A program made the position numbers and the translations under genes. Positions 22,702 to 36,900 of a stretch of DNA of 64,000 bases are shown here, piece after piece. Positions within the stretch are counted from its first letter, which is position 1. Each line of letters opens with the position of its first letter. The notes under the pieces are model-generated. The model saw nothing but the letters and a program-made list of their open reading frames with translations. It ran no database searches and was not told where the DNA came from. Source of the stretch: Monodelphis domestica (taxonomy: Eukaryota > Chordata > Mammalia > Didelphimorphia > Didelphidae); contig NC_077228.1 of assembly GCF_027887165.1 (NCBI RefSeq), positions 213,207,635 through 213,271,634 on the forward strand. Reading direction: 5' to 3'.

Positions 22702-23164
22702 GGCAATGTTGAATCTGGCCAGATGGACAGCATAGGTGGAACAACATAAATGGAAAGCTCTTTTAGGAGGACAAAATAGATGGAAAGCTGTCCCCTAGAG
22801 GTCATCAATTCTAGGGGTTTTATACATATATGTGTGTGTATATATGTATATATACACAACAGTGAAGATGGGAATATGCACTCAGGCAGGCACAGGGAGG
22901 TTTGGCCATCTGACTAGGTCTGCCTGAAGACAAAGGAGATGACCCTCATAGTTTAGGGGACAGATGGATATCTGAGATAAACAATCCGATGGTATCAAGG
23001 TGTATCTATGTCCATATCAAACCTAAAGGATGAATTCTTTCAGGGTCTTATCAGATGTAAATTTAGGGTTAGTAGTCACAGGGATGTAAGGGAGCAAAGG
23101 AATTTTTCTGTCTATAGTTTGCCTGAAATACTTCTATAATTTGGGGGTACAAGGTCCCATGCCA
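22702..23164. mobile_element. Unclassified ~460-bp insert splitting the L1 tail
   Basis: The L1 tail phrase before 22701 continues directly at 23165, judged against the copy at 46290-46320, so this block is an insert. From 22707 it begins TGTTGAATCTGG and it ends CATGCCA, TG...CA ends that would suit a solo LTR. No AATAAA and no clean target-site duplication. An internal TA/TG run lies at 22822-22858. Confidence 0.4.
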
Positions 23165-23450
23165 GAATGATCAAATGTAATAGACTTTGCCACTAATAGC
23201 AATGTAATGATACAGGACAATCCCGAGGGACTGAGAAAGAACGCTACCCACATCCAGAGAAAACTGGAAGTAGAAACACGGAAGAAAAACATGATTTATC
23301 ACTTGTTTCTAGGATTATGTGATTTGGGGTTTTGGTTTTAAAAGATCACTCTTACAAAAATGAATCATGGAAATAGTATCAAGTGATAACACAGTGGGCG
23401 ACACCATGAATCATATAACCATGGAAAAATATTTTAAAATTTTATAAAGT
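23165..23450 (+). mobile_element. L1 3' tail, second part
   Basis: GATCAAATGTAATAGACTTT, GATTTGGGGTTTTGGTTTTA, ATATAACCATGGAAAAATAT: the terminal L1 UTR phrases also found at 34209-34475 and 46801-46968. Confidence 0.7.
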
Positions 23451-23454
23451 AACT

Positions 23455-23548
23455 TGAGTCAGAGGCAGTGTCTGAGGCCACATTTGGATGCAGGTCCTCC
23501 AACTCCAAGCTTGGCACACTATCCATTGTGCCATCTAGTCGCCCCTAT
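23455..23548 (-). mobile_element. SINE fragment (antisense)
   Basis: GGCAGTGTCTGAGGCCACAT and an end CATCTAGTCGCCCC; head half only. Confidence 0.65.
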
Positions 23549-23574
23549 TAGATCAGTTCTTAAGCATGCAAAAC

Positions 23575-23745
23575 TGTGATGTCAGGAATACCTGATGGTA
23601 GGACTCTAAGCAAGACATTTCACCCTGCTTGCCTCAGTTTCCTCATCTGTAAAAAGAGCTGGAGAAGGATATGGCAAGCCATTTCAGTATCTTTGCCAAG
23701 AAAACTCCAAATGGGACCAAGAATAGTCAGTCAGGCTTAACCTGA
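23575..23745 (+). mobile_element. SINE type B, 5' truncated
   Basis: TGCCTCAGTTTCCTCATCTG, GAGCTGGAGAAGGATATGGC and CCAAGAAAACTCCAAATGGG. Confidence 0.75.
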
Positions 23746-23894
23746 ACAAGGGTATCCCTGCCTCTCCCTAGCCCCACCTTCCCAAAGACTAATTTCCGGG
23801 AAGATTTAAATTTAAGAGCATTACAGCCTGATTGCACAGGTTCTTCATTGCCTTCTTGACCTCAGAGGCCACATGATCTAATTTTTTTAAAACT

Positions 23895-24250
23895 TCCAAT
23901 TTTATTTTCAGTTCAAACATTTAAAAAGTGCCAACTGTTGCAGGCACTGTATTAAGTGCTGGGGATATATAAATTGGCAAAAGACTGTCATGTCCCTGTT
24001 CTCAAGGAGCTTACAAGCTAATCAGGGACACACCGAACAAATGAATATATAAAAGGCGAGCTATATACAAGATGAATAGGAAACAGAGGGAAGGTACTAG
24101 AATTAAGAAAAAATTGGGGAAAGCTTCCTGTAGAAGGTGGTGGTTTTAGTTGGAACGGAAAAGGAAACCAAGGAGACCAATCCGAGCGGAGGAGAGAGAG
24201 AACTTGGAGAACACCCAGAGAAACTGGCTGGAGTCCAGGGAGGGGACAGA
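23895..24250 (-). mobile_element. L2-like LINE 3' end (antisense)
   Basis: GGCACTGTATTAAGTGCTGG and CTCAAGGAGCTTACAAGCTA are typical antisense L2 terminal phrases. Confidence 0.55.
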
Positions 24251-24739
24251 GTTCTGAATTTTTTCCTTCCCTTACTCATAGAGAAGGTGAGAAAAACAAA
24301 ACCCATTGCAAATCAGGATAATCGTGCAAAACAAATTTCCACATCAGTAGTCAATAAAATAAAAGAAAGAAGGCAATACACTCGCGGTCATTCGCTCCCA
24401 GGCTGGAGGCTGACCGCACGTTTCCCCAAGAGCCCCCTGGAATCGTGGCTGGTCAGGGTCCGTCCATCCTTACTTTACAGATGGGGAAACAGGCCCAGCA
24501 GTTGTCAGACTCGGGGTCCTCACTCCCTACCCTCGCCAGGCTTCTTTTCACTTACCAATAATCTTAAGGAGAAGCCAATTCTCTTAATGTTCTGATAAGG
24601 GAAGTTCTCTTAGAAAATGCCATAGGGCTTTAAAGCGGCTTAATTGCCAGTTTCTCCGGGGCTCCCCAAGTTAGGAGGAAAGCCGTCAGGACCCCATGGG
24701 AATGCCTTTGAGGCTCGTCCCACCAATTAACCTCTACTT

Positions 24740-26387
<1,648 letters not shown>

Positions 26388-26615
26388 TAGGAACTCCGCA
26401 AGTCACATCAATCCCTGTAGGGAAGAGTGACTTCCAACAGGCAGGGGAGTTGGAGGCGAAGGAAGCTGAAACAGGCCAGGGAACAGACCTTTATTCCAGG
26501 GTAACCTCCTCAGCACCAGACCCAACCATCAAATGCCTCCAGGAATAACTGTACCTATGTCACAATAACACGGGACTGTGCGTCACACATCAATAAAACA
26601 TTTCGACTCTGAGGC
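26388..26615 (+). other. NT5C: NT5C 3' UTR and poly(A) signal
   Basis: AATAAA at 26592-26597 lies 205 bases after the stop, with a GT-rich stretch (TGCCTGTGTCTCTTTGG) about 25 bases downstream, fitting a normal cleavage site near 26612. Confidence 0.8.
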
Positions 26616-27025
26616 CTGCCTGTGTCTCTTTGGAATGGTGAAGGGGGCAGAAAAAAGGCCTAATAAGTATCTTCCCATACGTTAACCTACTTATTCTCTT
26701 AAGTGCTGGCTGAACTCTGCTTTTCCTGTGGTCCTTCTCCTAGCACACATGCATGCGTACACACTTTCACCAGTCTTCTGTCCTCCTTAAGTCCCTCTCC
26801 AGATGAAAATGTTAAAGAGAAATAAAACCTCTAACCCTTCGGTGCAGAGGTAGGAGAATATGATATGGAATATTGCATGTCCTGTCAGATGCAGTTGAGG
26901 GATGGGTTGGTTTGGGCAATTTTTGCCCCCTCTCTAGATCTTTGATATAAGGAAGGGCATGGTTCCCGGCATGGGGGAGTTGGGAAGGATGCATTTACAA
27001 ATGAAACAAAAAGCATCAATAAAAA
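26616..27025. other. Intergenic gap between convergent NT5C and ARMC7
   Basis: About 400 bases; I see no repeat or gene. Short open frames here are unsupported. Confidence 0.5.
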
Positions 27026-27032
27026 TGAAATT

Positions 27033-27038
27033 TTTATT
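27033..27038 (-). terminator. ARMC7: Candidate ARMC7 poly(A) signal
   Basis: TTTATT on the plus strand is AATAAA on the minus strand, about 900 bases downstream of the ARMC7 stop. It is the nearest antisense hexamer to NT5C's end that I noticed, but the UTR end is inferred, not shown. Confidence 0.4.
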
Positions 27039-27394
27039 TAAAGAAGAGGCAGAAATATCCAGCCACCTATGGCTTCAACTCTCACCACAAACCGGTACAG
27101 GTAACAGTTATGCAAGTATGTGGCAATCCATTCCAGATAGTGGTCTTATTACATGTAAAGGTGCTTCACAGCCTTCTTCCCACTGTGTCCTTGGTGCCCA
27201 TGAGACCTTGAGAGTTATCCATTCTTAAGGGGCCAGAGATTACATAGAACTTGCTTCATATTATATCTGTACCAGCCCCACAGGGGCCCCCTAACAAGGA
27301 TGACTTTACATTAAGCTGCTTCGACAGTTCCTAAGGCATCAGCTGCTAGTATAACTAATCCTACCTGTACACTGTTGCTCTTGGATACATTTCA

Positions 27395-27530
27395 TCCTCA
27401 CAATGACAGTCATCCCCATTTTGTAGATGGAAAAATTTAGGCTCATGGAGGTTAAATGCCTTGTTTAATCAAGAGCACATGGCTGGAATCAGAATTCAGG
27501 TCCTCATGTGGTTCTCTCACTTTTACCAGA
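27395..27530 (-). mobile_element. MIR-like SINE fragment (antisense)
   Basis: CATTTTGTAGATGGAAAAAT and a following GGTTAAATGCCTTG core. It would lie inside the ARMC7 3' UTR. Confidence 0.5.
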
Positions 27531-27938
27531 GTGTTTTTGATAGTTGGGGCATGGAGTTCATTTCAGTGCTTTGTAATTTTACCTTATAAATGTTAAGGGA
27601 ATTTACATATTACTAGCCAAATCTCCCCCCATCCCCACCCAAAAGGTACAAACCTTTGCCAAACAACGGTGGGGATGGTAGGTACCATACTTTGTTGCTC
27701 TTAAGATTCATCTTATTCCAGGGGCTCTTCCTACCCCCAAAGCTTGTTTGATGGGACACTTTTTTCTTGTAAAATCCTGCCATCTTTTTTTCCCTATAAC
27801 CCAGCTCAGTCTTTTCTCAGGCTCAGCTTCTCTCACTTATGTCCTTCTAATGACAAGCCTTTCTACCACCTAATTGGGGCCTACTTGATACTACAGGGGT
27901 CCTAAGGATAGACACCACCAACCTTGGCACAGTATTAA

Positions 27939-30900
27939 TCAGTCTTTGGGAAGTGGGATGCCCACAGCAGTGTGTGCACTCAAATTCCGGGCCTCTTCCA
28001 CCTGGTCAGGGGAGCAGTAGTCTTCCAGGAAGATGGTAGCCAGATTGCTGAGTCTCTTATTTGCAGAGAGGGAGAAGCGGAGCATGCACTCCACCACAGG
28101 CAGGGCTGTGAGCTCCTGGATGGACTGGGATGTGCTCAGGAACATGAGTGTTGTGACTGCTGACATGACTGTCTCCTCATTGCAGCTGGAAAGGCAATTG
28201 ATGATGGGTTTGACACCTCCCATCTGTAGAATATACACTTTGTTGACTTTATCCAGGCACAAGTTGCAGAGGCCACCTAAAGGACAAAACAAGTCAAGCA
28301 TCTGGTAGGCCTTTGGACCATCATTCTTAAGGGGTGGGGATGGGAAGAAGAGTAGAAGGGGAAGGCTGCCACATTTCTGCATTCCTAAAGCTTGTTCAAA
28401 TCACAGAATTTGAGAGTTGGAAGAAAACTCTGTGACATTCTAGACCAAGCTCTACCCCAGTAGGAATCCCTATCACAGAATACCTGAGAAGAGGTCATGG
28501 GAACTCTATCAGTTTGGACATCTCTTTTTGGCAAATTCAATTTCTGCTTGAAAAAATCCAAGGAAAACCCACCACCTTCCAAGGCAGTCTAGCCCAATTT
28601 TGGATGGAAGACTCCTGGGATCCAGGGGGCCAATGGATGGAGGTGGAGAGACCAAACCTAAAAGCAGAGTCTCTTTTAATACTGAACCTCAGCATGAGAC
28701 CACTAGGAGAGGATCCTGTTAGATGAATAAGGCAAGAAGAGAGAGACTAACTTTTATCACCAGTCTTGACTTTTTTCTCCTGAGATTTCCATTTTCTGGC
28801 TCCTTTTGCTCTGGGGCAGATTCAGTTCATAATCATCCTCTTCCCTAACCAGGGACATGTAAATATCTAACAAAATGGCCTTCCTTTAGTTCTTTGAAAA
28901 AGGGTTTACCAGATGGAACTTTGACTAGGAATTAACAGGAAGGATAAACACAATGATGCTAATTAGAGTTTAGTCACAGGCATGGCTGATACCTGGATCT
29001 TTGTCCTCCCTCAACCCAGTCTGTTTGGCTATACCCAGCCTAAGAGCAGCTGCCACTGGAGCATGACATGCTACTTCACCCCTTAGGGAGTCCCCATTAA
29101 ATTCTTGTTTTCGGTTTCAGTTGGAGAACAGAGCCTGTGGCCTTTTCCCTCCAATCTAGTCTTCTTGCCCCTGCCAGAAGAGTCCCTATGAGCATGTGTG
29201 ATAGGATATCTATTGGCAGTTCTCTAAAGAAAGGGTTGGGTCCACCCAGCCCTCCTTCCTTTCTCATACATGGATAAGCTTTTACTAAAAGGAGACAAGG
29301 CTGCCATCCTGGACCTAAATGGCCCTCACTTCCTGGATGCAGCTTCTCCTTTACGGATGGATGGCTCCTGGGACACAATGGATTGACCCTGGGACACCTA
29401 GGCCCACAGATGGAAGAGAAGAGACCAAAGCTAAGGGCACAAGAATTCTCAGCCACTGAGAGCTGCATATCTCAGCTGTTAGGGCAAAATAAACTGCCCT
29501 CTGTTCGTTGTTCAGTTGTTTCTGAGCACCTCATTTCATTCCAACATGGATCTTAGACTGTGTGCCATACTTGAGCCACCTCTAACATGATATAACCCAC
29601 CTTCCCACCCCCAACTACACAAAATCCTCTATTGGATCCCCTTCCTACTGCCAAAGAAATACGGTGAAAGCTTCTCACCTCTACCCTCCAAGGCCCTCCA
29701 TCAATTGGCTCCAGCCTCATCTCTGTCCACACATTTATTGTTGTCCAGTTGTTTCCATCTCATCAACTCTTGGTGATCCCATTTGAGGTTCTCTTAGCAG
29801 AGACTGGAGTGCTTTGCTGTTTCCTTCTCCATCCCCTCTACATTCCCCAAGCAGCACTCTTTGCTGCTCTCTGACTTTGCCTAAATATTTCTACTTCTGG
29901 CCTTCTTAGCTGGGTTGAAGAATCACTATTACTATTATTCTCATTTTACAGACAAGGAAACTGAGGCAAATGGAAGTTAAGGGACTTGCTCAAGGTCACA
30001 TGGCTAGGTACTCTTCTATCCAGTGACACTAGCATCCTTGCTATTCTTCAAATACTCTCATTTCCTCATTCTGGGCAATTTTTACCAGTCATCTCTCATG
30101 CCTAGAATGCTCTCCCTCATCTCTACCTCATGGCTTCCTTCAAATCTCAGGTAAAATTCCATCATCTACAGGAAGTCTTTCTGCACTCCTCTTAATTCCA
30201 GTGCCTTCCTTCCCTCTGTTGCTCATTTCCCATTAAACTTATATAGCTTGTTTGTACATAGTTATCGAGCAGCTAGGTGCCAATGGATAAAGCGGGCCTG
30301 GAGTCAGGAAGACACATCTTCATAAGTCCAAATCTGGCCTCAAACAATTAGTAGCTAGGTGACCTTGGGCAAGTCATACAACCCTTTTTGTCTCAATCAT
30401 CCTCATTTGTCAAATGAACTGGAGAAGGAAATGGCAAACCCTTCTAGATCTGCCAAGAAAACCCCAAATGGGGTCACAAAGAGTCTGACATGACTGAGTA
30501 ACAACAAACATGGCTGTTTTGTATGTGGTTTCCCTCATTTGTCTTTAAGGGTAGGTCTGTCTTGCCACAATGCCTGGCACATAGCAGGCGCTCCATAAAT
30601 GTTCAATGACTTCTTGATTCCAGATTCAGTGCTCCATCCACTTTACTCCCTTGCTGCCTCTTAATGCCACACTGACTGTGCTCTCTTCTGTTTTCCTCCA
30701 GAGATGTTATCCTAAACCTGACAAAATGCCTTTATGTTTTGCATTTGCCTCTCTTTCCCATTAAAGCTGCTTCTGTTTCTTTGTTCTTGAATGTCTGGCA
30801 CTTGGTTCTTTTACTTAATAACCTCTCCTCCCCATTTCTCAACACCTCCCACCATCTCTCCTCTCCTCCCCTCTCTCCTCAATTCTGGAGTTACTTCTCA

Positions 30901-33900
30901 TCCCAAAGACTAAAACTCTAAAATTCTACCTGTGGAAAAAACTATACAGAGGCCTTAGGCCCTAGGAAGAATAATCACTTTGTCCTGGCCTCTAACAGTT
31001 TTGGGGATCACATTCCACACTGGAACCTCTCTACTGCTAGAGTTTAGTCTATGTAACAAGAGATGCAAAAGTTACATGGGTCACTAAAATAATACTTCCT
31101 ATTCTGAAATTGGGAGCCTTGCTGGCCTACAGCACTTTCAGTAGCAGGTGTAACTATGGCAGTATATGCTGTGGAAGCATGTGAAAAGCATTTTTAGTTC
31201 AAATGAAAATATTCATAAATATTGTCACAATCTAAAGTTCTTTCTAGTTTCCTGAAGGAGACATCACTAGTACTGAGTCAAACTTCTTATGCTTTCCAAT
31301 AAAATTCTTTCTTTTAGGCCTAATCCTTTGTCTTGGGAAAATATATAAAAAGTTAAGAAGGAAAATTAAGGGGCAGTTAGGTGACACAGTAGATAGAGTG
31401 CCAGGTCTGGTCTGGAATCTGGAGGTCCTGGGTTCAAATCTAACCAGACATTTCTCATAAAGATAGCTGTATGACCTATGGCGTGTCAATTAGCCTTGTT
31501 TGCCTAGCTCTTGTCCTTCTGTCTTACAAGTTGTTACTAATACAGAAAGGGTTAAAAACAAAAAAGGAAAAGTTAAGGCCCTGGAAAATGGCAATAAAGG
31601 CGGTAACCACTCTTAGAATGAGAAATGCCTAGGTCTAGTTAAGACCATTGCCTTCTCTTATTTCCTGATCTACCTAATAATATATTGCCTGAAGGGATTA
31701 GAGTTTTAGGGAATCCCTTGGATTACTTCAGGGCAGCTAAGTGGCACCATGGACAGGGCACCAGGCCTAGAGTCAGGAAGACCTGAGTTCAAATCCAGAC
31801 TCGGATACATATGTGACCAAATCACTTAACCCTGTTTGCCTCAGTTTCCTCATCTGTAAAATGAGCTGGAGAAGGAAATGACAAACCACTCCAGTATCTT
31901 TGCCAAGAAACCCCAAAATGGAAATACAAAGAATCAGACCCAACTGAAAAAACAACTGGATTACTCTAGGTCCTTGGTGACCAGCTATAAGAAAGTCCTT
32001 GAGGAAAGTGGTCAAAGAGGGATGAAGTGGTTTTAGGAGAATAATTCTAATAAATTTTAATAAATAATTGATATTACTAGAGAAAAAAGGATAGTGCAAA
32101 GAGTAGTAAAGTTGGAAATGCAATCATTCTAAATGGGAAGATAAACAACAGAAAAAGTCAAGAAAGGGAAAATTCAGCAGAAAGTTTTGGAAAACTGAGG
32201 AGTGAATTTGCATAATTAAAAAAAAAAGACATTCAACTAAGCTAATCTTTTGCCATTGAAAAGCATCTCTGTTGCTACTCACTACAACTGCTGAGTAGCT
32301 GAAAGGATGAACTCCCAGATCTTTTGAACCGGGAACAAATGAGGACTCAGTGACTTCTAAGGGTTTATGGGATTTAAAGCTAGAAGGGACCTTGGAGAGC
32401 TCCCTGAAGGGACAAGATTCTATTCTCTGGTTCTAAACTATAAAACATGCACTGCCCTTAAAAGACAAACAAAAATCCAAAGCCTTCTGAGACATAAAAA
32501 GAAAAAAGCAGGTCTAATCTTAAAACTGGAACACAAAGGGTAATCAGTGAGGGAAGGATAATAATAACTCCCACCAGTAAACAGCTTGGTTTACAAAGCA
32601 TTTTTGTCAAAGGAACAACATTGTATTGAAACTGTCCTTGAGACTTACCCAGGGAGTTGGACCACTGAGCTCCCTTTCTGGTGACCTGAGTTAAAAAACT
32701 AGCCTACAAAGTCTCAGGCATCATAATTGATGGATCATGGCCAACACAGAGACCAGGAAGCTACACCCAACTGAGTCAATGCTGAATATTTGTTCCATAC
32801 AACGACTAAGTAAACTTATTAAAAACAACCATATGGTCTTATGAATGACTTGTTTTGTTTCAGTCCAGAACTTGAACCACCATACTGGCCTAGCCTACAA
32901 CAATTACATAAGAATCCCTCAGGGTATATTGTTCAAATACTATTATCTCTATTTTACAAGTTTTAAAACGGATTCTTAGAAGGGCAGGCGGTGTCATAGT
33001 GAAGAGTGTTCAGCCTCAGAGACGTAGTACTTATGAGATCCTGGCAAGTTATTTAGCCTCTGTCTGACTTGGTTTTGTGTAAACAGAATCCGCTCCCTTT
33101 CCCCCAGCTCGTCCTACCTCATGTGACATGGGTGTCACATGAACAAGCCAAACAGAGGTTGTAGGTGAAGAGCCCCAGGAATATGACCCAGACCTAAAGG
33201 TTACGGGTCCGGGTCAAGAAAGGATAAAGGTGTGGGGTGAGACATATCGCTTTTTATTCCCTGGGAGGTGGCAGTGGAGCACCAGGGCTGAGTCAGCCAG
33301 CCATGTGGAGAACCACATGGTCAATTGGGTTAGATTAGTCTTAAATCGCTATATATCTGCGTTCTCAATTTCAAGTGATTATTAATAAACTATGGAAAAT
33401 AAGAACCTGGAGCTATTAATTTAATCTAATAGTTTCCTCAAACATGAAATGGAGATAATAATAGCACCTACCCCAATCAATCAATAAGCATTTATTAATT
33501 GCCTACTCCATGGGGCTATGGACTGGGGAAAACAAAGAAAAGCAAAAGGCAGCCCCCGCCCTCAAAGAGCTCATAGTGGAATGGGGGAGTATATAATGGA
33601 AAATTGATTCTAATTCTATTTATACGACTCAATCAAGCTGCCATGGGTTCAATACTTTCCTATGGTCTTTTAAGTCCAACTCATTAACGTTATAACTCCA
33701 TCATTTACTTTATACAGGAGAAACTTGGTCAAGCTTTTCTCTTGTAATTACCTCCATGTAGGACTCAATTCTACTATGAATTAAATTTCTCCTTTGGTAT
33801 GGTCTACTTTTGTAAGGTCACCCACTGCTGCTTGTTCCTGTCCTACCTCCTCCCCCCACCAATTTCATCTAACTCAAATTCAAGTTGATTCAATTAAAGT

Positions 33901-36900
33901 CTCCAGGTGCAGACTAATCATCTGAACATTACTCCCATCTTCCAAGAGGAAGCAATAGGGAGAAGTGGAGGTGATTCAACCCACTGCCTCATTAAAATGT
34001 CTACCAATCACGATTGGCATGATGCAATGTCAGGCCAATCAGAAGCTACACATATCATAATTAAGGTTTTGCTATGTTATCTTGCTAGTGGTTGTAAAAG
34101 ACCCTATTAGGCCTTACTTAGGACCTTTGGCCATTGAAAGAGGCCACTGATCTCATCTGTTGGGTCTAATCTAATAATACTGATCATGTTCAGAACTTTG
34201 TCTCTCAGAAAGAACTATGGGAGTAGAAATGCAACAGAAGAATATATGATATCACTTATCACATGTATATATGGGTATGTGATTTCGGGTTTTGGCTTTA
34301 TAAGATCGCTCTATAGCAAAAATGAATAATATGAAAATGGGCATCAAGTGACAGCATTTGTACAACCCAGTGGAATTGCTTGTCAGCTCTGGGAGGGGGG
34401 AGGAAAAAGGGGAGGGAAAGAAAAGGAATCATATAACCATGGAAAAATACTTAAAAATTAAAATTAATTAAAAAAAGAACTTTGTCTCTCAGTTTACCTT
34501 AATCTCAATTCTGATAGAAGACAATGTGCAAACAACTACGTAAACAATAAAATGTGCAGGATAAAAAGAAAAGAAAATAATTAACAGAGAGAAAAAAGAA
34601 CTAGTTAAGAGGGACTGGGAAAGACTTTTTACAGAAGTAAGATTTTAGCTAGGATTTGAGGGAGGCAAAGATGAGGAAGGAGAACATTTCAGGCATGGAA
34701 AAAGCCTGAAGTCTAGAGATGGAGTATCTCTTTTTCTTTTTAAACCCTTCCTTTTCATCCTAGAATCAATATTATGTATTAGTTCCAAGACAGAAGAGTG
34801 GTAAGGGCTAGGCAATGGAGGTCAAGTGACTTTCTTAGGGTCACACAGCTAGGATATGTCTGAGACCTAGGACCTCCCATCTCTAGGCCTGGCTCTCAAT
34901 CCATTGCACCACCCAGCTACCCCAAGATGGAGTGTCTTGCTTGAGGAACAGCAAGGATGACAATGTCACTGATGAAAGAATGTTTGTTGTGGGGGGTGGG
35001 GAGAAACAAAGCTAAGTTATGAAGGGGTTTGAATCCCAAAAAGGGATTTTATATTTGATCTTGGAGGTGGCAGGGAGCCACTGGAGTTTACTGAGTAAGG
35101 AAGCAACATGGTAGGGTTAAGGAGGATGGATTGGAGCTGGGAGAGACAAGTGGCAGATAGATCCATGACTGGCCTATTGCAATAGTCCAGCTGTGAGGAA
35201 ATAGAGACCTGAACCAGGGTGGTGGCAGTATCAGAAGAAAGAAAGGGGCATATTCTCACAGGATTTTTGAGAGGATTAAATGAGATAATATCTGTAAAGC
35301 ACCTTGCAAATGTTAATGCACTATGTAAATGTTGGCTATTGCTATTGTTACTAAATGATTTGGCTCATGGTCATGGGGTTACTAAGTAAGAAACCATTAT
35401 TTGACAAAAAGATAAATGTATATATATATATATTTTAAAAACTGTCTTGTGTATTTCTATTTATCAAATAGAAACTTGTGTTTCTATTGCCTCTGGCCTT
35501 CATTCCAAAATCTGTATGCCCTTCTGGCATACATGGATAGAATGAATGAATGAATAAATGAATGAATGAACATTCAATAAGCACTTACTATGTACAAAGG
35601 TCTGTGTTAAGTGCTGGCAATACAAAGAGCAGCATCTATTCTAGGAGCACTCAGTTGAAGGGCATGTCCAAAGCCGAGTGTCAGGAGGGTAAGTAATTAA
35701 TCTAAATAGGATTCAGTGTAGAGGGCAAATAAGGCTGGCATCATTTTTAGTATCATTTAAATAAGTAAGATGACTGAATAACTAGAGGGAAAATCTGATG
35801 TACTTTTTAAAAGAACTGTATTATATTGGGAGTTCCTTGAGGACAGGAACCATCATTTGCCTTTGTAGACCCAGTGCATAGCACAGTTGTTGTTCAGTTA
35901 CACCCAACTCTTTGTGACCCCATTTGGGATTTTCTTGGCAAAGATACTGGAGTGGTTTACCATTGCCTTTTCCAGCTAATTTTACAAATGAGGAAACCAA
36001 GACAAAGAGGGTTAAATGACTTGCCCAGGGCCATACTAGAAAATGTCTGAGGTCAGATTTGAATTTAGAAAGATGAATCTCCCTGATCCCAGACTGGGCA
36101 GTCTATCTACTGTATCACCTAGCTGCCAGCTTAGCATAGTAACAGGCACTTATAATTGTTAGTTGACCAACAAATAGTAATTCGATTCAGAGTAATTAAA
36201 TACCACTGAATTATGATGGGCATAAACATCAATTTATTTGAAGACCTCAAAATCAAGAAGACTGTTGCCAATAAAAACTGCTGGGAAAATTGGAAGACAG
36301 TGTGGGAGAGATTAGGTTTGGATCAACACCTCACCAAGATAAACTCAGAATGGGTGAATGACTTGCACATAAAGAAGGAAACTATAAGTAAATTAGGTGA
36401 ACACAGAATAGTATACATGTCAGACCTTTGGGAAAAGAAAGATTTTAAAACCAAGCAAGACTTAGAAAGAGTCACAAAATGTAAAATAAATAATTTTGAA
36501 TACATCAAATTAAAAAGGTTTTGTACAAACAAAACCAATGTAACTAAAATCAGAAGGGAAGCAACACATTGGGAAATAATCTTCATAACAAAAACCTCTG
36601 ACAAAGGTTTAATTACTCAAATTTACAAAGAGCTAAATCAATTGTACAAAAAATCAAGCCATTCTCCAATTGATAAATGACCAAGGGACATGAATAGGCA
36701 GTTTTCAGATAAAGAAATCAAAACTATTAATAAGCACATGAAGAAGTGCTCTAAATCTCTGATAATCAGAGAGATGCAAATCAAAACAACTCTGAGGTAT
36801 CACCTCACACCTAGCAGATTGGCTAACATGACAGCAAAGGAAAGTAATGAATGCTGGAGGGGATGTGGCAAAGTAGGGACATTAATTCATTGCTGGTGGA

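Noticed and set aside
29100-29560. Possible LTR with an AATAAA hexamer
   Set aside because: No paired ends, target-site duplication or second copy could be found by eye.
36323-36604. Minus-strand open frame opposite the L1 ORF2 remnant
   Set aside because: Shadow of the sense L1 coding sequence.
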